A stretch of 64,000 nt of DNA from contig JAJFFS010000016.1 in assembly GCA_021776515.1 (NCBI GenBank), forward strand, positions 62,001 through 126,000, read 5' to 3'. The position numbers and the translations under genes were made by a program. Below are positions 55,559 through 64,000 of this stretch, in pieces. The notes below the pieces were generated by a model. The model saw only the letters and a program-made list of their open reading frames with translations, was not told where the DNA came from and searched no databases. The stretch comes from Robiginitomaculum sp. (GTDB lineage: Bacteria; Pseudomonadota; Alphaproteobacteria; Caulobacterales; Maricaulaceae). Numbering within the stretch: position 1 is the first letter of the stretch; every line of letters begins with the position of its first letter.

Positions 55559-58009
55559 ATGAGTGCGCAAACAGCATCAATCATTGTTACTTTTGGCACA
55601 GTGTTTTTCGCCATTGCCGTAACCTTGTGGGCAGTGCGCCTAACCCGGGGTGTGCGTGAGGCCAATCTGGGTTGGCGTCGCCGGGCAGAGGTGCTGGAAG
55701 ACAAGGTTAATCAGGCTGATTCAATTTTTGCCGCGCACCCCGGGCTGGTCCTGGTCTGGCCTGATGCTGCGGATGCAGAAGAAAATGAATGGACGGCCCC
55801 ACGTATTTTTGGCAGTCAGGTGGCGCTTGGCAGCATGTTGAAATTTGCGCAAAGCGCCAAGCATGTTGATCCGGCACGGGCTATTCTGGAAGGGCTGGCG
55901 GATTATGAAGCCCGCGATTCTTCAGGTGCGGAAACAACACTGCGTGAGCGCTTAAAGGCGCTGCATACGCTTGGTGAGCCATTTTCAATGACTATCATTG
56001 GGCCAAACGGGCATTTTTTAGAAGCAGATGGTCGCGCTGCCGGGATACAAATTGTGTTGTGGCTAACTGATTCTACGATCAAGGGGTTGGAAGAATCCGG
56101 GGCGCGGGGCCGTCTGGAAGAATTACGTCACAGCATTGCTAAAGATCCGGTTGCCTTTATCGATATGCTTTCCAAAGCACCGGAACCTGTTTGGCGTTTG
56201 TCCTCCGGCTTGAAACTTGATTGGGCCAATGCAGCGTATTTGCGTGCCGTTGAAGCCCGCGATCTGGATGATGCCATTGATCGCCAGCTTGCGCTTGACC
56301 CGCAAATTAAAATTTTGGCGGGTGAAGTGATTGAAACCGGGCAGATGAAAAGCCTGGTGCAGGCGGTGGTGGTCGGTGGTCAACGCCATCATTATGACAT
56401 TGCGTGCTTTCCCATTTCTGGCGGGGTCGCGTGTCAGGCCAATGATGTTTCTGCAGCCGAAGCATTACGTGATACATTGCACCTGCAAGCGCGTGCTCAT
56501 GATGAAACACTTGATCATCTGGCAGATGCGGTGGTTATCTTCTCATCAGAACAAAAACTGATTTTTCATAATACGGCCTTTGCCAGTTTATTTGGTCTTG
56601 ATGAAAATTGGCTGGAATCCAGCCCCTCTCACGGGGATTGGCTGGATTATTTGCGCGAGCGCCGTCGTATTCCTGAACAGGCCAAGTATCAGGAATGGAA
56701 ACAGGCGGAGCTGGCACATTATACGGAGCGTCCGGATGCGGAGGCGCCCGATGTCTTATGGCACCTTCCCGACGGGCGCATTTTGCGTGTTGCCCGTCTG
56801 GCCCACCCCTTGGGCGGGCTCTTGTTTATTTTTGAAGACATGACCGACCAGGTGAATTTGAAGGCTCAGTTCACTACGCTGATCAATGTGCAAAAGGCCA
56901 CACTGGATAAGTTGACCGAGGCGGTTGCTGTTTTTGGCGCTGATGGCCGGATAAGGCTGCACAATGCTTCGCTTGAAGCCTTGTGGCAATTAGGACCTAA
57001 GGATATTGCCGAAGGTGAACCTTTTGATGCGGTCGCGCAAAAATGCCGCATACTTTTTCCGGATATAAATTATTGGTCGGACATGAAAGCCCGCATCACT
57101 GATCCGGGGGGAGAAATACGTGTTCATAAAGACGGCGAGATCAAGCGTATTGATGGTTCAGTGTTGACCTGGCTTTCACACCCCTTGCCAGATGGTGCCA
57201 GTGTTGTTGCCTGGTCTGATGTGACCGATAGCAAAAATGTTCAAAAATCACTTGAAGACCGGGCCGCGGCCATACAGGCTGCTGCAGATTTGAAGTCACA
57301 TTTTGTCGAGCATGTTTCCTATCAGGTGCGTGCACCGCTGACCACTATCAGTGGTTATGCAGACCTTCTGGAAAGCGGCTATGCCGGGCCACTAAGTGAC
57401 AAACTTAAAGGGCCAGTTGATGCCATACAAACGGCATCTGTACAGCTGACGACAATGTTGGAAAATATTCTTGAAGTGGCGGCGGTAGAAGCCGGCACAC
57501 TGGCGCTTGAGCTGAATGATGTAGATCCTTTTGTCATTATTGGGGACGTGGTGGCACTGGTGCAGACCCGAGCCGAGCAAACCCGGGTTCATATCAAGGT
57601 GGATTGCCCGGAAGATATAGGCATGTTGCGCGCGGATGGCCCGCGCCTGAAACAGGTACTTTATAATCTCATGCGTAATGCGCTGACCTATACAGAAGCG
57701 GGCGGGTCTATCAGGATTGGCGCATCCTCTGAGGAGAATATGGTACGGTTTTGGGTGGCTGACGATGGTATTGGCATTGATGAGGAAAAGCGCGCACAGG
57801 TTTTCGAAGAGTTTGAAAGCGGCAAGGGCGGCGGTGCAGGACTGGGATTGGCGCTGGTGCGCTCTTTGGTTGATCTTCATGGTGGCCTGGTGCGACTGGA
57901 ATCCGAGAAAAATCAGGGCACGCGCGTAACGTGTCTGTTGCCCCGCCTTGCCAGCACTGAAAATGCCGTGCCGGAACTGGAATTGCAGGGTTTGGCGGAA
58001 ACGCGCTAG
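55559..58009 (+). CDS. divL: DivL-type PAS pseudo-histidine kinase
   Basis: An 816-residue membrane-anchored sensor. One N-terminal helix (about 8-27), then several PAS-like domains (to about 565), a HisKA domain and an HATPase domain (NLMRNALTYTEAGG, ADDGIGIDEEKR, GGGAGLGLALVRSLV). The H-box reads HVSYQVRAPL: where kinases have SHE, this has SYQ, with Tyr588 in the phospho-acceptor position, as in Caulobacter DivL. DivL acts non-catalytically, controlling CckA and CtrA with DivK. GcrA is in the same window. Confidence 0.88.
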   Translation: MSAQTASIIVTFGTVFFAIAVTLWAVRLTRGVREANLGWRRRAEVLEDKVNQADSIFAAHPGLVLVWPDAADAEENEWTAPRIFGSQVALGSMLKFAQSAKHVDPARAILEGLADYEARDSSGAETTLRERLKALHTLGEPFSMTIIGPNGHFLEADGRAAGIQIVLWLTDSTIKGLEESGARGRLEELRHSIAKDPVAFIDMLSKAPEPVWRLSSGLKLDWANAAYLRAVEARDLDDAIDRQLALDPQIKILAGEVIETGQMKSLVQAVVVGGQRHHYDIACFPISGGVACQANDVSAAEALRDTLHLQARAHDETLDHLADAVVIFSSEQKLIFHNTAFASLFGLDENWLESSPSHGDWLDYLRERRRIPEQAKYQEWKQAELAHYTERPDAEAPDVLWHLPDGRILRVARLAHPLGGLLFIFEDMTDQVNLKAQFTTLINVQKATLDKLTEAVAVFGADGRIRLHNASLEALWQLGPKDIAEGEPFDAVAQKCRILFPDINYWSDMKARITDPGGEIRVHKDGEIKRIDGSVLTWLSHPLPDGASVVAWSDVTDSKNVQKSLEDRAAAIQAAADLKSHFVEHVSYQVRAPLTTISGYADLLESGYAGPLSDKLKGPVDAIQTASVQLTTMLENILEVAAVEAGTLALELNDVDPFVIIGDVVALVQTRAEQTRVHIKVDCPEDIGMLRADGPRLKQVLYNLMRNALTYTEAGGSIRIGASSEENMVRFWVADDGIGIDEEKRAQVFEEFESGKGGGAGLGLALVRSLVDLHGGLVRLESEKNQGTRVTCLLPRLASTENAVPELELQGLAETR

Positions 58010-58050
58010 GTCCACTTGACCTTTGATGCGCCGCAGAAGAAGGTCTGCCC

Positions 58051-58947
58051 ATGGATTGGGACAAGCTGAAAACTTTTCAGGCTGCGGCCGAAACTGGCTC
58101 GCTGACGGCGGCCGCCGAACGACTGGCTTTGTCGCAATCGGCTGTTTCGCGCCAAATCGCATCGCTGGAAGAATATCTTGGCATGCCGCTTTTTCATCGC
58201 CATGCGAGAGGGCTATTGCTGACCGAGCAGGGCCAGATTTTACAAGACACAACCGAGGGTATGAGTGAACGCGTTGCCCTGGCGCAATCGCGTCTTCGTG
58301 ATAGCCGGGAAAAACCTTTTGGCCCTTTACGGGTCACGACCACTGTGGCGATGGGGTCTATCTGGCTAACCCCGCGTCTGGTGGAGTTTACCCGTGATTA
58401 TCCTGATATTGTGCTTAATCTCATGCTCACCGATAATAATCTGGATTTAGGCAAGTTGGAGGCCGATTGTGCCATCCGCATAACACGTCCAACGCAGGTT
58501 GATTTGATTCAGCGCAAACTGTTTACCGTGGGCCAGAGCCTTTATGCTTCGCGGGCGTATTTAAGTGAACACGGCAGTCCGGGCAGTATTGAATATTTGG
58601 ATAACCATCCCATTATTCTTTATGGTGCCACCGGGGCATTGCAGGGAGTTGACTGGCTGGCGACCCATGGGCGTGATATCAACAATCCGCGCAAACCTGC
58701 GCTTATACTAGATAATGTTTATGCTGTGATGAAAGCGGTTCAATTTGGTGCTGGTATTGCCGGGCTACCAAACTATGTCGCCAGAGGTAACCCTGAACTT
58801 GTTCGGGTTTTACCTGACGTGCGTGGCCCGGAGTTTGATATTTATTTCGTCTATCCCGAGGAGTTGCGCCGCTCCAAGAGGGTCAAGGCATTTTCTGACT
58901 TTCTATCCCGCCAGGTTCGTTTATGGCAAAGCGGTGCCGGGGCTTGA
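58051..58947 (+). CDS. LysR family transcriptional regulator
   Basis: A 298-residue regulator with N-terminal winged helix (WDKLKTFQAAAETGSLTAAAERLALSQSAVSRQIASLE) and an effector-binding domain. Divergent or adjacent target genes are not evident. It lies 41 bases after divL and just before the MBL-fold gene, but shares no obvious function with either. Confidence 0.9.
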   Translation: MDWDKLKTFQAAAETGSLTAAAERLALSQSAVSRQIASLEEYLGMPLFHRHARGLLLTEQGQILQDTTEGMSERVALAQSRLRDSREKPFGPLRVTTTVAMGSIWLTPRLVEFTRDYPDIVLNLMLTDNNLDLGKLEADCAIRITRPTQVDLIQRKLFTVGQSLYASRAYLSEHGSPGSIEYLDNHPIILYGATGALQGVDWLATHGRDINNPRKPALILDNVYAVMKAVQFGAGIAGLPNYVARGNPELVRVLPDVRGPEFDIYFVYPEELRRSKRVKAFSDFLSRQVRLWQSGAGA

Positions 58948-58951
58948 TACC

Positions 58952-59905
58952 ATGGCAAAATATTTTTTTTGGTTCAGTTTTTCTATTGTCGGGTTTTTAC
59001 TTTTCCCCCCTTTTGCCTTTTCAGAAGATCACTATACGTGCCGCACAGACCTCTTTGTTCTGGGAAATGCGCAGGATGCCGGCAAACCACAAATTGCCAA
59101 CCATAATGATGCCGCGTGGCAGGATACAGCCCTTCGCCGCATGGCCAGTTCCATCGCTGTTGTCGATAGAAAAAGTGGGGCCCGTTATCTGTTTGATGCA
59201 ACCCCGGACATAAAATTTCAGCTCTATAACCTTGATCGTCTCAGTAGTTCATCCGGGTTTCGTCTTGATGGAATTTTTATAACTCACGCTCATATCGGAC
59301 ACTATCTGGGCCTTGCACAGTTGGGCCGAGAAGCGATGGGGGCCAGTTCGATTGCTGTATTTGCCATGCCAGAAATGACAAAGTTTCTTACCAAAAATGC
59401 CCCCTGGAGTCAGCTGGTGAAACTTGAGAATATAGCGCTGAAGCCGTTACACGCCGGTGTAGTTGTCGAATTAGAAAAGCAGGTAAAAATAACGCCGTTT
59501 CTGGTGCCGCACCGGGATGAATTTGCTGAAACTGTCGGATTCAGAATTCAAGGACCGGGCAAGTCGATCATATATCTTCCTGATATTGACTCATGGGAAC
59601 AATGGGATGCTCAGGGAACTCATATTGAAGATATAATCGCTGCCAATGACCTTTTGTTTCTGGATGCGACTTTTTTTAGCGGGGATGAATTACCGGGGCG
59701 GGATATGACAAAAATTCCGCACCCGACAATCACTCATACCATGACCCGGCTCAAAGACTTGCCCATTGCAGAAAAAAAGAAAATACGATTTATTCACCTC
59801 AATCATTCAAACCCTGCGCATGACCAAAACAGCGTACCCTATAATGCCATTCGCCAAGCTGGCTTCAAAGTAAGCCAAATTGGTGATCGCCATTGTCTGG
59901 ATTAA
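58952..59905 (+). CDS. Exported MBL-fold protein with altered metal motif
   Basis: A 317-residue protein with a signal peptide and a metallo-beta-lactamase fold resembling PqqB. The zinc motif is ITHAHIGHYLGL: the Asp of canonical HxHxDH is Gly. Further His residues are in LVPHRDEF, and late HLNHSNPAHD provides ligands. Mono-zinc binding or none is possible. The reaction is unknown; there is no pqq cluster here. Confidence 0.78.
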   Translation: MAKYFFWFSFSIVGFLLFPPFAFSEDHYTCRTDLFVLGNAQDAGKPQIANHNDAAWQDTALRRMASSIAVVDRKSGARYLFDATPDIKFQLYNLDRLSSSSGFRLDGIFITHAHIGHYLGLAQLGREAMGASSIAVFAMPEMTKFLTKNAPWSQLVKLENIALKPLHAGVVVELEKQVKITPFLVPHRDEFAETVGFRIQGPGKSIIYLPDIDSWEQWDAQGTHIEDIIAANDLLFLDATFFSGDELPGRDMTKIPHPTITHTMTRLKDLPIAEKKKIRFIHLNHSNPAHDQNSVPYNAIRQAGFKVSQIGDRHCLD

Positions 59906-60003
59906 TTTTGCAGCAAAGCATTGCACCAAGATATGAGCCAGCTTGCCGGCAGTTGCTCATACTAAGTGTATAGCACCCCATCAGAATTCAATTGGAGATT
60001 TGA

Positions 60004-60193
60004 AATGACCAGCGTGTTCCCGCTCAGCGCTCTTGAGCAGAAGGAGAAAAATCAAACAACAAATAATCCAACACCGGCGCTTGCAATACCGCAAAGCCGT
60101 TGCTTACTGTCAACACTAACGATGAGCAAAACTCTCGCAAGCCTCATAGGGAAAACTGTCCCACTTCATATGAAGATGGACAGTCCGTTATAG
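60004..60193 (+). CDS. Possible small protein
   Basis: A 62-codon ORF with a good GGAG site (GGAGATTTGAA before the ATG). The product has no recognised domain, no signal peptide and unremarkable composition. The stop lies within the convergent acyl-CoA synthetase end. I consider it about as likely as not to be unexpressed. Confidence 0.25.
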
Positions 60194-61981
60194 GCGGGTT
60201 TTACCGGCCAGAATTTGCCCATGGAGTGTTTTGCTCAGTGGTACATAGGTTTCCGCTGCCCGGTCGAGTACATAAAGAGGGTCGCTTATTTTTTGTGGGT
60301 CAAAGCCTTGTTCTACCAGATCTATTTTTTTGAATTTGAATGTCCCGGTTGTTTCGGCGGCGTGTTGTTCGCGCAAAAACATTGGCATGGCATAGACCGG
60401 CAATTGGTCTGCCAGGTGCGCATACAAGGCATGGTGGTCTATATCCCCACCCGGAACATAAGAGGTCATCCCCGCCCGACCATCATAATGCGGTACTTCC
60501 ACACCATAAACATTGCTTTGGCTCACCCCGGGAAATGTTGAAAATGCCGCTGCCACTTCGCCGGTAGAAACATTTTCAGCCATCCAGCGAAATGTATCGC
60601 CCACCCGGTCGACAAAGTAATAATAGCCGTGACGGTCCGTGCGCATCAGGTCGCCGGTACGAAAATACAGATCGCCTTTCTCAAACACATCACGCAGCAA
60701 TTTTTTCTCGGTCTCGCTTTTTGAACCATATCCGTCAAAACGAAAACGTGCATCATTTGGATCAATAGCCCCAAGAGCCTCGCCGTCCTCATCCAGTGCT
60801 GCAGCTACACAAAAGCCGTCTTCGCCGCGAACAGGGGTCAGAGTTTCATGGTCAATGGTGACCAGTTTTATATTAAAGCCCTTGCGGGCATACCACGGTA
60901 CACGGCCAATGGCGCCAATTTGCCCATCCGCGTTTAAAAGACCCACATTACCCTCGGTGGCACCATAAAACTCTGCAATTTTATGGATATGAAAGCGGTC
61001 CTTGAACCGTGTCCAGACATCCGGGCGTAAACCATTGCCGATCATGGCGCGAATGGTGTGTTTATGTTCGGCGGGCGTGTCCCCGGTATTGACCAAAAAC
61101 CGACATAACTCACCCACATACATAAACATGGTAGCCCCGGTACTGACCGCTTCATCCCAAAACCGCGAGGCTGAGAATTGCCGCTGTACGATTATGGCAC
61201 CACCCGTTAAAAGTGATGTGCCAACACCGCAAAGACCACCTGTGGCGTGATGAAGCGGCAACACCATCAACATCCGGTCTTTTTCTCCAGCGTTCACAAC
61301 ACCCGAAAATGTATTCATATAGCGTTGCGCCCGGACATGAGTGACGAGTGCCGATTTGGGAAGTCCGGTGGTGCCGGATGTAAACATTTTCAGCACCACA
61401 TCTTTTGCCCTTAGGTGTGTACGAATTTGCGGATCTGGTTTGGCGGATGAAGACGCGTCCACTGCCGCGTTGAAGTCACGGGTGCCGTTAGGTGCTGTAT
61501 CCAGACACCAGATTGGCAAAGACCCATTTTCCTTGTCGTTTATTTTGATGAATTCCTCAGCCAGCTCCGGTTCCAAAATCACCGCTTTGGCTTTGGCAAC
61601 ACGGATACAATGGGCCAGGCTTTTGCCAACAAGCTGGGTGTTCAAGAGGGCGGCAATCACTCCCACTTTGGAAAGGCCATACCAGATCGCTACATAGTCA
61701 AGCCGGTTCTCACTAAAAAGCGCAATAGTGTCGCCAGGCGCATAACCTTCACCCAGTGCCCAGTTGGCAACACGGTTTGCATAGGCATCAAACTGCGCAT
61801 AGGTCCAGCTTTCATCTTGTGCGACAAAGGCCGTATTATTGGCAAAACGCCCGGCAGCTTGCTCTATCTCATCGGTGACCAAAAAGGGAGATGCCGGGTC
61901 AATATGCTTGAACCGTTTTAGCGTTGCCCGCATCCCCGAAATAAAGAGGTATTCGCGCCGTATCCCGGCTAAAAGGCCCAT
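60188..61981 (-). CDS. Long-chain acyl-CoA synthetase / FATP-like
   Basis: An AMP-binding enzyme of about 597 residues. MFTSGTTGLPKSALVTH is the ATP signature; YGATEGN and YFRTGDLMRTDRHGYYYFVDR follow. It activates fatty acids for beta-oxidation or lipid synthesis. An AGGAG site serves ATG 61981, and ATG 61987 is too close to it. Adds to the acyl-CoA dehydrogenase at 15487 as fatty-acid metabolism. Confidence 0.9.
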   Translation of the reverse strand: MGLLAGIRREYLFISGMRATLKRFKHIDPASPFLVTDEIEQAAGRFANNTAFVAQDESWTYAQFDAYANRVANWALGEGYAPGDTIALFSENRLDYVAIWYGLSKVGVIAALLNTQLVGKSLAHCIRVAKAKAVILEPELAEEFIKINDKENGSLPIWCLDTAPNGTRDFNAAVDASSSAKPDPQIRTHLRAKDVVLKMFTSGTTGLPKSALVTHVRAQRYMNTFSGVVNAGEKDRMLMVLPLHHATGGLCGVGTSLLTGGAIIVQRQFSASRFWDEAVSTGATMFMYVGELCRFLVNTGDTPAEHKHTIRAMIGNGLRPDVWTRFKDRFHIHKIAEFYGATEGNVGLLNADGQIGAIGRVPWYARKGFNIKLVTIDHETLTPVRGEDGFCVAAALDEDGEALGAIDPNDARFRFDGYGSKSETEKKLLRDVFEKGDLYFRTGDLMRTDRHGYYYFVDRVGDTFRWMAENVSTGEVAAAFSTFPGVSQSNVYGVEVPHYDGRAGMTSYVPGGDIDHHALYAHLADQLPVYAMPMFLREQHAAETTGTFKFKKIDLVEQGFDPQKISDPLYVLDRAAETYVPLSKTLHGQILAGKTRL

Positions 61982-62067
61982 GACCATCGACTCCTGAATG
62001 AATAAAGAGATTAGATGTTCACGCTTAGGGGTCAATGAAACTTGATGTGAGTTACACCATATTTGCA

Positions 62068-62096
62068 CAAAAAAACCTCCCGCAAATGCGGGAGGT
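62068..62096 (-). terminator. Orphan intrinsic terminator
   Basis: A perfect 9-bp stem (ACCTCCCGC with GCGGGAGGT, AAAT loop on plus) is followed on the minus strand by a T run. It lies upstream of the acyl-CoA synthetase start, so it cannot end that gene's own mRNA. Whatever it ends begins between here and the divergent kinase. Confidence 0.8.
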
Positions 62097-62190
62097 CAGG
62101 ATTTTGTATCACTTGCAAACACAATACCGGGAGAGGCGTTGCATTCACTCCATACCAAAGCAAACTTCGTGCCAATGGTAATGGCACGGA
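62068..62190 (-). ncRNA. Candidate small RNA ending in the orphan terminator
   Basis: The minus strand here has a hairpin GTGCCA with TGGCAC (62169-62187), a short unstructured part containing CGCCTCTCCCGG, which could pair with Shine-Dalgarno sequences, and the terminator at 62068-62096. No protein frame is convincing. A weak promoter-like element may precede it. Low confidence without expression data. Confidence 0.3.
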
Positions 62191-62253
62191 TTAGGGCAAA
62201 TGCACTATTAAACAACCGTATCGCGCAACAATAATTTGTGGAATAGTTCAGCG

Positions 62254-64000
62254 ATGAAGACAGAGGCAGGAATATCAAGCTCCACAGAAGATGATGCTGG
62301 GCGGTTGCGCGCCCGGGCAACAGAAATGCTTGTGGGCGTTGGTATTTTTGCCTCCATTATGCACTTTGCCGTTGTCATTTTTATGGCTGCTGTCTTGTGG
62401 CCCGTAAGCAACCACACCTTCATTATCGTCTGGGCAATAGGGTTAGGTGCCAGTGTGCTTTTTCAGATTGCCTTGATAGAGCGCAAGGGGGGGCGCACCC
62501 TGACGATCAAGGAAGCAGCCCTGGTGCAAAAATATTATGATGGCGCTGCACTTGGTGTAGGTTTTTTTTGGGGCTTTGCCGGTGTCGTTCTTTTCCCTGA
62601 AGCTGATCCGGGCCGCGTGCTTTTCCTGATTTTTGTGATGGGCGGTATGGCGATGAGCTCCGTCAGCACACAGCATGTTTACCTGCGCACATGCCTGTTT
62701 TCCATCATCCCGAGCATAGCCCCGCTAGGGGTTCGTTATATATTTTCAGACCTGCCGTTTAACATGGCATCGGGTGCTTTATTGTTGGTTTATTCTGTTG
62801 TGTTGGTCAATATGGCCATCAGGCTGTACCACTTTGCACATCGTGCTTTTACCATGCAGCTGGAGCAGGAACGTCTGCTGGAAAAATTATCTACACAAGC
62901 CATTGCCCTTAACGATGCCCGTAGCGATGCAGAACAGGCCAATGCTGCCAAATCGCGCTTTCTTGCTCAGGCCAGCCATGATTTGCGCCAACCATTGCAC
63001 GCTATCAGCCTTTTTGTGGAATCATTGCCCGAAGCCAGGAACACCGCGGAGCACGACAACATAATGAACCGTGTTCGCCAATCGCTGGATGTACTGACCA
63101 AATTGTTCGACTCGCTGCTTGATGTTACCTTGCTGGATACGGGTGGCCTAGAGGTCCGCCTGACGGTGTTTAGACCCAGTGATACCATAGACGAAGTCAG
63201 GCAGGATTTCGGTCTCGTTGCCGAAGCCAGCCGTGTTGAAATACGAACAATCGGTTCCAGTCTGGCTGTCAAAAACGATCCGGTTTTATTACGGCGCATG
63301 TTGCAAAATCTGATCTCAAACGCCATACGACATACCGAAGGCGGACGTGTACTCATTGGCTGTCGGCGCCGGGAAGGCAAGCTTTGTATTGATGTAACTG
63401 ATACAGGCCCAGGTATTGAAGCGATTGATCAAAAACGTGTTTTTGCTGAATTCACACGACTGGCCTCTGCGCGTATGGGCGCATCTGCGCAACCGGGACT
63501 GGGTCTTGGGCTATCTATTGTCAAGCGCATTGCAGAAGAGTTGGGGCTGAATATCAGTGTCTTTTCCAGGGTTGGGCATGGCTCGACGTTTAGAATAGGC
63601 GGCCTGGATATTGCTGATGCCAAAGATATTGATAAGGGCGCAGCCGCACCTTCACCACAAGGTGTTGTTAACGGAGCCTCGGTTTTTGTGCTTGATGACG
63701 ACCCGGAAACTCTGGCGGCAACACAAATGCTGCTGGAACGCTGGGGCTGTAACGTACAAATATCTCAAGACTGGCAAGACCTGGATGATGCTACAATGGA
63801 CGTAATGATCTGTGATTATGAAATCAGTCCCGAAAAAAATGGCCTTGATGTTATGAACGAGATGGCAGCAAGCCCAGCGGGCGCACCACCAACCATCATG
63901 ATCTCGGGCAATACGTCAGCTGAACTTCGCCGTGAGGCCGAGGCCCGTTCAATTCCCCTTTTGCATAAGCCCATACGCCCGGCACAGCTTCGCTCAGCCC
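62254..64000 (+). CDS. Membrane hybrid histidine kinase, partial
   Basis: The frame is open from ATG 62254 to the right edge, 582 codons; the 3' end is missing. About six transmembrane helices (residues about 25-200), then HisKA with H242 in QASHDLRQPLHAI, HATPase (NLISNAIRHTEGG, DTGPGIEA, GLGLGLSIVKRIA) and a receiver domain beginning near 475 with phospho-acceptor D521 and conserved K572. Signal and partner unknown. The C-terminal end of the receiver domain lies beyond the window. Confidence 0.88.
   Translation, partial: MKTEAGISSSTEDDAGRLRARATEMLVGVGIFASIMHFAVVIFMAAVLWPVSNHTFIIVWAIGLGASVLFQIALIERKGGRTLTIKEAALVQKYYDGAALGVGFFWGFAGVVLFPEADPGRVLFLIFVMGGMAMSSVSTQHVYLRTCLFSIIPSIAPLGVRYIFSDLPFNMASGALLLVYSVVLVNMAIRLYHFAHRAFTMQLEQERLLEKLSTQAIALNDARSDAEQANAAKSRFLAQASHDLRQPLHAISLFVESLPEARNTAEHDNIMNRVRQSLDVLTKLFDSLLDVTLLDTGGLEVRLTVFRPSDTIDEVRQDFGLVAEASRVEIRTIGSSLAVKNDPVLLRRMLQNLISNAIRHTEGGRVLIGCRRREGKLCIDVTDTGPGIEAIDQKRVFAEFTRLASARMGASAQPGLGLGLSIVKRIAEELGLNISVFSRVGHGSTFRIGGLDIADAKDIDKGAAAPSPQGVVNGASVFVLDDDPETLAATQMLLERWGCNVQISQDWQDLDDATMDVMICDYEISPEKNGLDVMNEMAASPAGAPPTIMISGNTSAELRREAEARSIPLLHKPIRPAQLRSA

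Noticed and set aside
62096-62320. Minus-strand ORF of 74 codons
   Set aside because: It begins inside the divergent kinase coding region, has no ribosome site and its product is unlike any protein. The region better fits a promoter and possible RNA.

Overview
The window is chromosomal DNA of an alphaproteobacterium. The evidence is a GcrA cell-cycle regulator, a DivL-type pseudo-histidine-kinase with Tyr at the phospho-acceptor site, a Coq7-type ubiquinone hydroxylase overlapping dsbB, a complete tad/cpa pilus core and an NDUFAF5-like methyltransferase beside comF and grxC. I could not fix the order or genus. Most of the window is ordinary, densely packed core genome.

Layout. 1-1631: the left edge is cut inside a large minus-strand gene whose C-terminal part resembles the DUF6883 toxin-like domain. 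It lies on the 3' side of a tRNA-Leu(CAA), the usual arrangement of an island end. 1735-1935: a long imperfect hairpin that looks like 6S RNA. 2004-9388: YqaA/DedA membrane protein, dsbB-coq7, DUF2164, a TorF-type porin, secA divergent from a parvulin-type foldase lipoprotein, and mutT translationally coupled to a stray Flp pilin. 9409-12520: NDUFAF5-like methyltransferase with a missing SAM loop, comF, grxC, nitrilase, DUF1178. 12637-14873: AGE epimerase plus mannose-1-phosphate guanylyltransferase, probably GDP-mannose supply. 14870-30491: fatty-acid and valine catabolism enzymes (acyl-CoA dehydrogenase, mmsA), small redox and hydrolase genes, PhoD, a GNAT, TauE/SafE and PepSY membrane proteins, and a membrane-protein/XRE regulator pair with its own promoter and palindrome.

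30582-41742 is the most coherent block. On the minus strand it runs flp, a strong terminator, cpaA, cpaB, cpaC, cpaD, cpaE, cpaF, tadB, tadC. The terminator between pilin and machinery would give abundant pilin and scarce machinery. Downstream, convergent, lies a GAF-PAS protein ending in a mutated HisKA domain with no ATPase. Upstream is an orphan CpaC N-terminal-domain protein bracketed by copies of a palindromic repeat.

41886-64000: gcrA, an ABC-2 permease, argD-argF-hslO, a flavin monooxygenase, cutA, queC-queE-queD (queuosine precursor), a fatty acid desaturase, a class A PBP, an Xre regulator, a cation/proton antiporter, divL, a LysR regulator, an MBL-fold protein, an acyl-CoA synthetase with an orphan terminator and possible sRNA upstream, and the 5' part of a membrane hybrid histidine kinase cut by the right edge.

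Four genes were found by direct translation because they are short or open at the window edges: 1-1235, 9209-9388, 40530-40694 and 62254-64000. I see no CRISPR array, insertion sequence or rRNA. The best leads for novelty are the edge toxin-like gene, the degenerate kinase next to the tad locus, the repeat-flanked CpaC-like gene and the two ncRNA candidates. None amounts to a demonstrable new system from sequence alone.
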